Origin: Acetatifactor sp. | GTDB lineage: Bacteria > Bacillota > Clostridia > Lachnospirales > Lachnospiraceae | Assembly (NCBI GenBank): GCA_016303085.1 | Contig: JAEDMI010000045.1 | Location: 1 to 13,079, forward strand | Direction of reading: 5' to 3' | Length of the DNA: 13,079 nt | Shown: positions 6,495 to 13,079 of the stretch, in pieces | Numbering within the stretch: position 1 is the first letter of the stretch | Layout: each line of letters opens with the position of its first letter | Notes under the pieces: generated by a model | The model's database searches: none | What the model saw: only the letters and a program-made list of their open reading frames with translations | Told to the model about the DNA's origin: nothing | Translations under genes and position numbers: made by a program

Positions 6495-6645
6495 CGGTCA
6501 CGGGCGGCGCCTCCGCTTCATTACGTCTCGCAGTGCACCTCGAATCCGCTTCGCTCCTTCTCGGTCACGGGCGGCGCCTCCGCTTCATTACGTCTCGCAG
6601 TGCACCTCGAATCCGCTTCGCTCCTTCTCGGTCACGGGCGGCGCC
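6495..6645. repeat. Perfect 67-bp tandem duplication, GC-rich, with a third partial copy
   Basis: Two identical 67-bp units lie at 6495-6561 and 6562-6628, followed by the first 17 bases of a third (6629-6645). Each unit begins CGGTCACGGGCGGCGCC and holds 43 G or C bases in 67, well above the AT-richer flanks. The period is not a multiple of three, and no ribosome binding site or sensible protein is seen, so it is not coding. Shared short blocks relate it to the repeat at 1-88. The array lies between the desulfurase stop and the thiI start and ends 4 nt before a 60-nt hairpin. Confidence 0.95.
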
Positions 6646-6649
6646 CTAT

Positions 6650-6709
6650 ACATATGTTGTGTAATTTGCACTTGTATGCAAGCATCCCGTGCACTTACAC
6701 AACATATGT
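6650..6709. repeat. 60-nt inverted repeat after the cysteine desulfurase stop
   Basis: ACATATGTTGTGTAA (6650-6664) is the exact reverse complement of 6695-6709. After a small internal loop, GCAC (6668-6671) pairs with GTGC (6689-6692), leaving a loop of about 17 nt. On the minus strand the hairpin begins 10 nt after the desulfurase stop codon. No T-run follows, so it is not a typical intrinsic terminator. Its length and position mirror the hairpin at 94-152, though its arm sequence differs. Confidence 0.85.
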
Positions 6710-6719
6710 GCACTGCTTG

Positions 6720-7889
6720 TTACCTGCGTGCATATCTCTTCAGCATAGGAATTTTATCATACATTTCCCGCAATGTATAGTCTAATTCTTCCTCGGTAGT
6801 ATATACGGAAAAGCTGAAACGTATAGTAGATTCCAGCATTGACTTATCCACGCCGATTGCCTTCAGGGTAGCCGAGGGCTGCGGCTTGTGGGCGGAGCAT
6901 GCGCTTCCCGCGGACACATAAATACCGCTTTCTTCCAGCGCGTGAAGCAGTACCTCACTGCGCACACCGGGGACGGACACACTGACAATGTGAGGTGCTG
7001 TTCCCTCTCCGTCAGGTTTTCCCGGCAGCAGCCCGTTAATGCGGACACCGTCGATTTTTCTCACGCCGTCCATAAAATATTTTTTGCAGCGGTAAAGCCG
7101 CTCCATATCTTCATCGTAATGTGCATAAAGCAGTTCAGCTGCCTTTGCCATTCCCGCGGCACCGGGCACATTGTCCGTACCGGAACGGAGGTTCATCTGC
7201 TGTCCGCCGCCATGGATAAGCGGTTGAATCTTCACCTTTTCCCCGATATACAGAAGTCCGACACCCTTAGGCCCATGAATCTTGTGTCCACTGGCTGACA
7301 GAAGATCAATGCCCATCTTTTTCGGGTAAATCTTTGCCTTACCGAACCCCTGTACCGCATCCACATGAAACAGCGCATACGGGTTCATGCGTTTTATCAG
7401 CGCTCCCGCCTCTACAATGGGTTGTAATGCACCGATTTCATTATTGGTATGCATAACAGATACCAGAATGGTATCCGGAGCCATGGCCCTCTGCAAATCC
7501 GACAAAGCGATTTGTCCGCAGGAATTCACGGGCAGATAAGTTACCCGATATCCCATTGACTCCAGATAAGCACATGTCTTTAAAACAGCAGGGTGCTCAA
7601 TCTGCGTGGTAATAATGTGCTTTCCGCGTCTGTTATTTGCAAGGGCGCATCCTATGAGCGCCATATTGTCCGACTCTGTCCCGCCTGAGGTAAAAAAGAT
7701 ATCTTTTTCGTTTACCTTCAGGATTTTTGCAAGGGTTTCCTTCGCATAGCGCAGATAATTCTCCGCCTGAACCCCTTTCATATGAAGGCTGGAAGGATTT
7801 CCGTAGTCTTCACACATAATCTTTGTCATCAACTCCGCCACCTCGGGAAATACCCGTGTGGTTGCGGAATTGTCTAAATACACTTCCAT
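6720..7889 (-). CDS. Cysteine desulfurase, NifS/IscS family (likely sulfur donor to ThiI)
   Basis: This is a PLP enzyme that removes sulfur from L-cysteine as an enzyme-bound persulfide. The 389-residue protein shows the class V aminotransferase landmarks: EVYLDNSATT at the N-terminus, SGGTESDN (68-75), H99 in EHP, HTNNE (147-151), D177 in HVDAVQ, and the PLP lysine K203 in SGHKIHGPKG. The catalytic cysteine is C331 in GSACSAHKP. The ATG at 7887-7889 is chosen because AGGAG lies 8 nt upstream and because the protein then begins as family members do; a longer reading to 7958 lacks support. Directly upstream of thiI, with no iscU or other Fe-S genes nearby, it resembles the Bacillus NifZ-ThiI pair. 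A role in tRNA thiolation is therefore inferred. Confidence 0.95.
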   Translation of the reverse strand: MEVYLDNSATTRVFPEVAELMTKIMCEDYGNPSSLHMKGVQAENYLRYAKETLAKILKVNEKDIFFTSGGTESDNMALIGCALANNRRGKHIITTQIEHPAVLKTCAYLESMGYRVTYLPVNSCGQIALSDLQRAMAPDTILVSVMHTNNEIGALQPIVEAGALIKRMNPYALFHVDAVQGFGKAKIYPKKMGIDLLSASGHKIHGPKGVGLLYIGEKVKIQPLIHGGGQQMNLRSGTDNVPGAAGMAKAAELLYAHYDEDMERLYRCKKYFMDGVRKIDGVRINGLLPGKPDGEGTAPHIVSVSVPGVRSEVLLHALEESGIYVSAGSACSAHKPQPSATLKAIGVDKSMLESTIRFSFSVYTTEEELDYTLREMYDKIPMLKRYARR

Positions 7890-7966
7890 GTTTCGTTCTC
7901 CTCTGAGTTTCTTATTGATATTATATGCAAAAGTCAACGGCACTGACATTATCGGCATATCTTATC

Positions 7967-8716
7967 CTACATCTGTTCCAGCCGATACATAATCCAGGAC
8001 AATATGGTCATGCCTGCCGTCTCTGTTCGGAGAATCCGCTTCCCCAGGGTGACAGGCTCAATTCCATTCCCCATTGCCAGCTGTATCTCGCTTTCCTCAA
8101 AGCCTCCCTCCGGGCCGATAAACACGGCAATATCCTGCCCGGATTCCATTTTGTCTATTATCTCACGAGTTCTCTCCATGCCCTCTGCTAACTCATAAGG
8201 AATAATTCTGACATCCATGTCAGCAGCCATTTCTACCGCCTGTGAAAAGGTCATTACACCGGAAACTTTCGGTACAATTGCCCGCTTGCTCTGTTTTGCT
8301 GCAGCTTCCGCAATTCCCTGCCAGCGCGCAATCTTGGAAGATGCTTTTTTGTCATCCAGCTTTACCACACATCTTCTCGTTGCTACAGGAATAATTTCAT
8401 AGGCTCCCAGTTCCACCGCTTTCTGGATAATCCATTCCATCTTATCTGCCTTGGGCAGACCCTGGAACAGATATACCTTCGCCGGCAGCTCCACATTATC
8501 CTCCTTGACAAAACGCAACTCACATACAATTCGGTTCTCCTCCAATGCTGCAATACCACAGCGGTATTCCCTACCGTCCTGTCCGTTGCTGACATTCAGT
8601 TCCTCACCGACCTTCATCCGCAGAACATTTTTGATATGATTTACATCCCCGCCGACAATTATGACACTTTTGTCGTTTATATTGATTTGATTCGGCTCCA
8701 CAAAAAACTGATACAT
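7967..8716 (-). CDS. rsmE: 16S rRNA m3U1498 methyltransferase RsmE
   Basis: This 249-residue SPOUT-class methyltransferase uses S-adenosylmethionine to methylate N3 of U1498 of 16S rRNA in the assembled 30S subunit. An N-terminal PUA-like domain (about 1-70) is followed by the trefoil-knot domain. That domain holds QGLPKADKMEWIIQKAVELG (85-104), EAAAKQSKR (137-145), the SAM-binding knot IGPEGGF (200-206) and LGKRILRTETA (224-234). These are hallmark RsmE motifs. The ATG at 8714-8716 has AAGGAG about 8 nt upstream, inside the last codons of prmA; only 5 nt separate the genes, so they are coupled. The pairing with prmA is a common arrangement in Firmicutes. Confidence 0.97.
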   Translation of the reverse strand: MYQFFVEPNQININDKSVIIVGGDVNHIKNVLRMKVGEELNVSNGQDGREYRCGIAALEENRIVCELRFVKEDNVELPAKVYLFQGLPKADKMEWIIQKAVELGAYEIIPVATRRCVVKLDDKKASSKIARWQGIAEAAAKQSKRAIVPKVSGVMTFSQAVEMAADMDVRIIPYELAEGMERTREIIDKMESGQDIAVFIGPEGGFEESEIQLAMGNGIEPVTLGKRILRTETAGMTILSWIMYRLEQM

Positions 8717-8721
8717 GAAAT

Positions 8722-9708
8722 TTACTCCTTCTGTGCGGTGACGCTGACCCACTCACCCTGGTAGGTTACTTCCAACACATTCAGGCCTGCCGCTTTCACA
8801 GCATCCACCACGGTCTGCTCCTTGTCATTGATGATTCCGGAGGTAATATAGATTCCGCCGGGCTTCATCTGATTCACGATGACAGGTGTCAGAGGTACCA
8901 GTACGTCAGCTAAAATATTTGCCACCACAATATCATAACAGCCGTAGCCCACCTTGTCCTGCACCGCCTTGTCCGTAATGATATTTCCTATCATCATGTC
9001 AAACTGCTCCGGAGCAATACCGTTTGCCTCACAGTTCTGTGCCACTGCCTCCACAGCGCAGACATCCAAATCTGTGCCCACCGCATGCTTTGCTCCGAAC
9101 ATCAGAGAGAGAATGGCAAGAATACCGCTCCCTGTTCCTACATCCAGAAGCTCTGTCTCAGGCGTAATGTATTTCTTCAACTGACGGATACAGAGCTGGG
9201 TTGTCTCATGCATTCCGGTTCCGAAAGCAGTGCCGGGATCAATATGCAGCACCATCTTTTCCTCATCACCGGGCTTAATGTCCTCCCAGGAGGGAATCAC
9301 CAGAATATCATCAATATAGAATTGATGAAAATACTGCTTCCAGTTGTTAATCCAGTCGATATCCTCAGTCTCATCCACGGTGACCGTACCCTCGCCGATA
9401 TCGCAGAACAGCCTCAAATCCTCCAGTTCGTTCTTCACGTTCTCCAAAATCGTGTCAACATCTACTGACTCTCCCTGAACCTCCAGCAGTCCGTCCTCCT
9501 TCTTCTCCACAAAGAAATTCAGGAAGGCGATACCGTCATCCGCCGGACCTTCGGGCAGGATATCTACAAACATCTGCTCCTTCTCCAGCGCAGTCAGAGG
9601 TACCTTATCTTCAATCTGCGCCCCTTCCAGCCCGATATCGTAAAGCGTGCTGATGATAATATCCTCAGCTTCCGTAATTGTCTTAATTCTAAACTTCACC
9701 CACTTCAT
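8722..9708 (-). CDS. prmA: Ribosomal protein L11 methyltransferase PrmA
   Basis: This 328-residue SAM-dependent enzyme methylates amino groups of ribosomal protein L11. An N-terminal substrate-recognition domain is followed by a Rossmann methyltransferase domain. That domain shows DPGTAFGTGMHETT (157-170), the SAM-binding LLDVGTGSGILAI (187-199), GTDLD (211-215) and the catalytic-region motif NILADVL (264-270). The ATG at 9706-9708 is the family start, preceded by AGGG about 8 nt upstream. It lies 1 nt after the TAA of the membrane protein gene (TAATATG), so its translation is probably coupled to that gene. In-frame extension to 9849 is not supported. Confidence 0.97.
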   Translation of the reverse strand: MKWVKFRIKTITEAEDIIISTLYDIGLEGAQIEDKVPLTALEKEQMFVDILPEGPADDGIAFLNFFVEKKEDGLLEVQGESVDVDTILENVKNELEDLRLFCDIGEGTVTVDETEDIDWINNWKQYFHQFYIDDILVIPSWEDIKPGDEEKMVLHIDPGTAFGTGMHETTQLCIRQLKKYITPETELLDVGTGSGILAILSLMFGAKHAVGTDLDVCAVEAVAQNCEANGIAPEQFDMMIGNIITDKAVQDKVGYGCYDIVVANILADVLVPLTPVIVNQMKPGGIYITSGIINDKEQTVVDAVKAAGLNVLEVTYQGEWVSVTAQKE

Positions 9709-9709
9709 A

Positions 9710-11353
9710 TTAATAACCCTGCCTTTCCGATGTCTGCAAGTTTTCAGGTGCTGTGTCACCCTGCGCAGACACAAATTCACATTCTTCCGACTGCTCTGCC
9801 GCACCATGCCGCAAAAGATTCTGTTCCTGCATACCGAGGGATGCCTCACATATTCCCAACACCATAAAGAGTAATGGTGTACTCATACACTGCTGAAAAC
9901 ATGTCAGAGACGCCGTTCCGTACATACATAGTGCCAATATTCCCGCTTTGCACCTGCGGTATCGCCATACTCCGGAAGCAAAAATCCCCAAATAGCAGCC
10001 TGTCCCCATTATACCCAGATTTACCAGATGATTCAACCATTCGTTGTGGGCATTGGCATACACGGCATTGCTCCATCTCCCCTCGAGAATCAGAAGTTCA
10101 TCTCCGCTAAACACCGAATAAATATACTCAGCAAAGCAGTCCGGTCCCACTCCTATCAGTTTTTGTAACCAACCATTCTGCAAAAATCCCTGCCACGCCA
10201 CTCTCCACAAGGTTCCCCGTCCGCTGCCCCAGACTTCGTCCATGGGCTGTCTCACCAGATAAATGACTGCTCCCATGGCAACCGCCAAAAGAAATCCAAG
10301 CAAAATCCCCCTGCGCACATGGCTTTGAATCATCTCTCTGCCCTCTTTTGAAAACCTGTAAAGTATATACCGGGTCAACACACACAAGGCCCCCACGAGC
10401 CACCACACTTTCAGGTTTATCACATCCCAGCCGATGCTGTCCGCCGGAAATGCTGCCATCACCTTTTCCCCTGCCAGTTTTCCCAAAATGCCATACCCCG
10501 GAATCAGATAGCAAAAACCTGCTGCCAGCAGAAGTGTCCTTCCGAACACATCTCCGTTTTTCATTCCCCAAGCCAAACACACACCCAGACACATAACGCA
10601 CATCAGTATACCTGTGTCGCTGCCCTGCACAAATAGCAAAAACAGACCAAGCCCACTGACTATATACAATGCTGCCTGCTTCCACCTGTCTTTTGCTTTC
10701 AGATATCCCGCCACAGGCAATGCCAGCGCTACACTGCAGTATCCGCAAAACCAGTTGATGTTGCCGATGGTGGACAGCATATGGCTGTACTCCCAGTCAT
10801 CCGCGCTAAACTCCTTCATCAGCCCCGTAGGGTCCAGACCCAGGCGATGCAAAACTCCAAGTATCACCACCACAAAGAAGGCAGATATCCCAAGAGCCAA
10901 AGAATACCTTCTTCCGTCATAGCTTCTTGACACAAAGAAATAAATGCCCACAAAAATCAGCTGGGAAACCGCTCCCATATACCACTCCCTGTAGCCTGTC
11001 AGGGCTGTACTTCCATATTTGCTGAAAAAGGCAGAGAGCAGCACCACAGCCCCATAGAGAAGCATAAATACATCCGTTGCGCTGAACCTGCGCCGGCTGA
11101 ACCCGCACCGGCCTGAAGATATCCCTATCCGATTTTCTGACACAGCTCCCTCAAGATAACCGTGCCTACACTTTCTCCGAATCCCTTCTGCCAGTGATAC
11201 CGCAAGCCAAAGGTTCAGACACAACAGAGACAGATTTCTGAAAAGCATATATTTGCTGTCCCCAATCTGCCAATAAGTTCCGCCGGTATAAAGAGGCAGC
11301 GCCACAGTCAGTCCAATGATATAAAGATTACAAAGCAGATATAAAAATTCCAT
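9710..11353 (-). CDS. O-antigen ligase/polymerase-like polytopic membrane protein
   Basis: This 547-residue protein has about 12 hydrophobic segments, for example near residues 3-22, 36-56, 96-111, 150-168, 200-218, 228-243, 312-334, 349-367 and 440-462. The C-terminal third has motifs typical of the Wzy_C/O-antigen ligase superfamily: GSGRGTLWR (376-384), GVGPDCF (401-407) and AHNEWLNHLVNLG (435-447), the last in the large periplasmic-type loop. Members polymerise or transfer lipid-linked glycans at the outer face of the membrane. In a Gram-positive host the substrate is unknown. The last roughly 35 residues are polar and lack motifs. The ATG at 11351-11353 has AGGAG 8 nt upstream; an earlier in-frame ATG at 11377 would lie inside the probable -10 box. 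No other glycan genes are in the window. It appears to lead the prmA-rsmE-desulfurase-thiI unit. Confidence 0.88.
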   Translation of the reverse strand: MEFLYLLCNLYIIGLTVALPLYTGGTYWQIGDSKYMLFRNLSLLCLNLWLAVSLAEGIRRKCRHGYLEGAVSENRIGISSGRCGFSRRRFSATDVFMLLYGAVVLLSAFFSKYGSTALTGYREWYMGAVSQLIFVGIYFFVSRSYDGRRYSLALGISAFFVVVILGVLHRLGLDPTGLMKEFSADDWEYSHMLSTIGNINWFCGYCSVALALPVAGYLKAKDRWKQAALYIVSGLGLFLLFVQGSDTGILMCVMCLGVCLAWGMKNGDVFGRTLLLAAGFCYLIPGYGILGKLAGEKVMAAFPADSIGWDVINLKVWWLVGALCVLTRYILYRFSKEGREMIQSHVRRGILLGFLLAVAMGAVIYLVRQPMDEVWGSGRGTLWRVAWQGFLQNGWLQKLIGVGPDCFAEYIYSVFSGDELLILEGRWSNAVYANAHNEWLNHLVNLGIMGTGCYLGIFASGVWRYRRCKAGILALCMYGTASLTCFQQCMSTPLLFMVLGICEASLGMQEQNLLRHGAAEQSEECEFVSAQGDTAPENLQTSERQGY

Positions 11354-11375
11354 TTTGTTGCTCCTTGTCACTGAC

Positions 11376-11404
11376 ATTATAAATCAAATCTCTGCTATTT
11401 AAAA
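11376..11404 (-). promoter_or_regulatory. Probable promoter of the membrane protein-prmA-rsmE operon
   Basis: A perfect TATAAT lies on the minus strand at 11376-11381, about 7 nt before a predicted start of transcription near 11369. The -35 region at 17-nt spacing (TTTTAA, 11399-11404) is weak. The short leader contains AAGGAG before the ATG. A promoter is expected here because a strong terminator closes the dnaJ unit just upstream. Confidence 0.55.
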
Positions 11405-11415
11405 GCCGGGCGCAC

Positions 11416-11446
11416 AAAAAAGGCAAGCTGACATCTCCAGCCTGCC
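11416..11446 (-). terminator. Rho-independent terminator of dnaJ
   Basis: Reading the minus strand, GGCAGGCTG pairs with CAGCTTGCC (11438-11446 with 11422-11430) in a 9-bp stem with one G-U pair and a 7-nt loop. Six T residues follow directly (11416-11421). It starts 13 nt after the dnaJ stop codon and separates the chaperone unit from the genes that follow. Confidence 0.93.
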
Positions 11447-11459
11447 CAATAATTTACTC

Positions 11460-12644
11460 TTATTTCCAGAATTTCTTTTTCTTACCATCTTTTCCGTTGT
11501 TGTCCTTGTTATCCCCGCTCTGCTCCTGTCCTGCAGATGACTTGGACGCCGCATTCAGCGTATCTCCCGTCAACTCGTCAAACTGACGCAAAAGTTCTTT
11601 TGCCTCGTGGCTTAGCTTATCGGGAACCTGTACCACCAACGTTACATAATGATCTCCGCGAACATCTTTGTTTCTCCAGGAAGGAACACCCTTACCGCGC
11701 AGACGGACTCTTGTGTCTGTCTGTGTACCGGGCTTCACGTCATAAATAACCTTTCCATCCACCGTATCAATCAGGATTTCACCGCCCAACGCAGCAACCG
11801 CAAAGGATACCGGAACCGTGGAATAAATATCGAAATCCTGTCTCTGGAAGATGGGGTGACGTCCTACAATTACCTCAATCAGCACATCGCCTCTGGGACC
11901 GCCGTTGACACCGGGCTCGCCCAATCCGGGCATACGGGTGGACTGACCGTTGTCAATACCCGCAGGAATATCCACGGAGTAACGCTTCTTCATAGGAATA
12001 TACCCCGTGCCGTGACAGTCGGTACATTTCTCCTTTATCACCTTACCGCTTCCCTGACACTCGGGACAGGTCTGTACGTTGCGCACAGTGCCAAAGAAAG
12101 ACTGTTGCGTAAATACAACCTGACCTTTACCGCCACACTTGGAGCAGGTTTCAGGGCTGGTACCGGGCTTTGCGCCGGAACCGTTACAGGTTTTACAGGT
12201 CTCCTTTACATTCAGCTCAATTTCCTTCTTGCAACCGAATACCGCTTCCTCAAAAGTAATACGGACACTTGTACGTAGATTCGCTCCCTTCATGGGACCG
12301 TTGCTCTGGCTGCGGCTTCTCCCGCCGCCAAAAAAGTCACCGAAAATATCACCAAAAATATCGCCAAAATCGGCACCGCTGAAGTCGAAGCCACCGGCTC
12401 CGCCCGCGCCCCCGTCAAATGCAGCATGACCAAACTGGTCATACTGACGTCTCTTTTCGGGATCGCTCAATACCGCATATGCCTCGGAAGCTTCCTTGAA
12501 CTTCTTTTCGGCCTCGGCATCACCCGGATTCATGTCCGGGTGATACTTCTTTGCCAGCACACGATACGCCTTCTTTATTGCAGCATCATCTGCATTTTTC
12601 TCAACGCCGAGGACTTCATAGTAGTCACGCTTCTGCTCTGCCAT
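11460..12644 (-). CDS. dnaJ: Chaperone protein DnaJ (type I Hsp40)
   Basis: DnaJ stimulates the ATPase of DnaK and delivers unfolded clients to it in the cytoplasm. The 394-residue protein has the full type I layout. A J domain carries HPD at 35-37, and a Gly/Phe-rich linker spans about 78-108 (repeated GDIFGDIFGDFFGGG). A zinc-finger region has four CxxCxGxG repeats starting at C150, C167, C193 and C207, and two C-terminal substrate-binding beta domains follow. The tail is unusually lysine-rich (DGKKKKFWK). The ATG at 12642-12644 has GAGGTG about 9 nt upstream; an upstream reading to 12680 would run into the hairpin between dnaK and dnaJ and is rejected. A strong terminator follows the gene. 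Confidence 0.98.
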   Translation of the reverse strand: MAEQKRDYYEVLGVEKNADDAAIKKAYRVLAKKYHPDMNPGDAEAEKKFKEASEAYAVLSDPEKRRQYDQFGHAAFDGGAGGAGGFDFSGADFGDIFGDIFGDFFGGGRSRSQSNGPMKGANLRTSVRITFEEAVFGCKKEIELNVKETCKTCNGSGAKPGTSPETCSKCGGKGQVVFTQQSFFGTVRNVQTCPECQGSGKVIKEKCTDCHGTGYIPMKKRYSVDIPAGIDNGQSTRMPGLGEPGVNGGPRGDVLIEVIVGRHPIFQRQDFDIYSTVPVSFAVAALGGEILIDTVDGKVIYDVKPGTQTDTRVRLRGKGVPSWRNKDVRGDHYVTLVVQVPDKLSHEAKELLRQFDELTGDTLNAASKSSAGQEQSGDNKDNNGKDGKKKKFWK

Positions 12645-12669
12645 AGTATTATACACCTCATACGCGGTA

Positions 12670-12700
12670 GCACAGGGCATGGTAAAACCCTACCCTGTGC
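12670..12700 (-). other. Hairpin between dnaK and dnaJ
   Basis: GCACAGGG (12670-12677) pairs with CCCTGTGC (12693-12700). The stem extends inwards through two mismatches to GG/CC around a short A-rich loop. No T-run follows on the minus strand, so it is not a clear terminator. It may be an mRNA-processing or 3'-stability element that sets different dnaK and dnaJ levels. Confidence 0.6.
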
Positions 12701-12720
12701 TCCCTAACTTTATCTATACT

Positions 12721-12749
12721 ACTCTATCATACTCATATTGAGTGTGCAA
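12721..12749 (-). promoter_or_regulatory. Possible weak internal promoter upstream of dnaJ
   Basis: On the minus strand TTGCAC (12744-12749) and TAGAGT (12721-12726) lie 17 nt apart, with moderate matches to the sigma-A consensus. The spacer overlaps the small inverted repeat ACTCA-TAT-TGAGT (12731-12743). In a heat-shock operon dnaJ is usually also read from the upstream promoter, so this remains tentative. Confidence 0.3.
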
Positions 12750-12760
12750 GAGTCATTCCC

Positions 12761-13079
12761 TTATACTTCGCGGAAGTCTCCGTCAATTATATCATCCTCA
12801 GGAGCGGAGGATGCTCCGTTTGCATCGGAGCCTGCAGCGCCGTTAAAGCCGCTCATATCGGGGCCTGCACCTGTTGCACCGCCCTGTGCCTGCTGCATGT
12901 TCTCGTACATCTTGGTAAACAGAGCCTGCGCACTGTTCGTCAGCTTTTCCTTGGCTGCCTTCAGTTCATCCACATCACTGTCGCTCATCTCCTGATCCTT
13001 GGTTCTCTCAAGAATAGCCTTAACAGCTTCCAAATCAGCCTGAACTGCAGACTTATCGCTGTCGCTTAACTTGTCACCT
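12761..13079 (-). CDS. dnaK: Chaperone protein DnaK (Hsp70), C-terminal end only
   Basis: About 106 C-terminal residues are present; the reading frame stays open to the window edge at 13079, so the start lies outside. The visible part covers the end of the helical lid (GDKLSDSDKSAVQADLEAVK, then MSDSDVDELKAAKEKL and ALFTKMYENMQQ). A flexible Gly/Ala/Ser-rich linker and the acidic tail APEDDIIDGDFREV follow, closely matching the conserved DnaK C-terminal motif. The ATPase and substrate-binding domains are not visible. The dnaJ gene follows 116 nt later, across a hairpin, as in standard hrcA-grpE-dnaK-dnaJ loci. Confidence 0.96.
   Translation of the reverse strand, partial: GDKLSDSDKSAVQADLEAVKAILERTKDQEMSDSDVDELKAAKEKLTNSAQALFTKMYENMQQAQGGATGAGPDMSGFNGAAGSDANGASSAPEDDIIDGDFREV

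Noticed and set aside
6495..6645. CRISPR array
   Set aside because: The units are directly adjacent with no unique spacers between them, they are longer than CRISPR repeats, and no cas gene is nearby.
6424..6780. Plus-strand open frames across the 67-bp repeats
   Set aside because: A 67-bp period shifts the reading frame with each unit, no ribosome binding site precedes the start, and the ends run antisense into real genes.
7920..7937. Promoter for the cysteine desulfurase gene (TATAAT and TTGACT on the minus strand)
   Set aside because: The two boxes are only 6 nt apart and cannot serve as one sigma-A promoter. Partner boxes at 16-18 nt for either are poor.
10128..10748. A 206-codon minus-strand frame inside the membrane protein gene
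   Set aside because: It lies in another frame of the same strand and lacks the hydrophobic pattern and motifs of the real product, so it is a shadow. I considered a frameshifted ligase, but the main frame is intact end to end.

Overview
The window looks like the chromosome of a Firmicutes bacterium of class Clostridia, most likely a Lachnospiraceae member. This rests on three gene orders: ireB-ruvX-DUF1292-fur-rnj, dnaK-dnaJ-(x)-prmA-rsmE, and a nifS-like gene beside a rhodanese-less thiI. It also rests on strong AGGAGG-type ribosome binding sites and sigma-A promoters. Apart from one small gene, everything is on the minus strand, so the order of transcription runs from position 13079 towards 1.

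From the right edge: the C-terminal end of dnaK (cut by the window), a hairpin, dnaJ, and a clean rho-independent terminator. A new transcription unit starts near 11370. It holds an O-antigen-ligase-like polytopic membrane protein, prmA (ribosomal protein L11 methyltransferase), rsmE (16S rRNA m3U1498 methyltransferase), a cysteine desulfurase and thiI (tRNA 4-thiouridine synthase). The desulfurase supplies persulfide sulfur that ThiI would use. The two are separated by about 250 bp holding a perfect 67-bp tandem duplication and a 60-nt hairpin.

In the middle, thiI meets a convergent, monocistronic plus-strand gene for a 76-residue HPr-like protein. It has lost the phosphocarrier histidine but kept the regulatory serine region. 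A shared hairpin sits between them. Divergent from it is mtaB (tRNA t6A37 methylthiotransferase).

On the left is a compact operon: ireB, ruvX, a DUF1292 gene, a Fur/PerR-family regulator and ribonuclease J. A strong sigma-A promoter lies directly after mtaB, and the last two genes overlap by 20 nt. Downstream of the RNase J stop come a 59-nt imperfect hairpin and a GC-rich repeat related to the one before thiI.

Most of the window is ordinary housekeeping sequence. I see no phage, insertion sequence, CRISPR array, toxin system or new enzyme system. The most unusual items are the two composite elements (GC-rich tandem repeat plus a 60-nt hairpin, each about 10 nt after a stop codon), the histidine-less HPr paralogue, and the surface-polysaccharide-type membrane protein between dnaJ and prmA. 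No gene-free stretch exceeds 300 bases.
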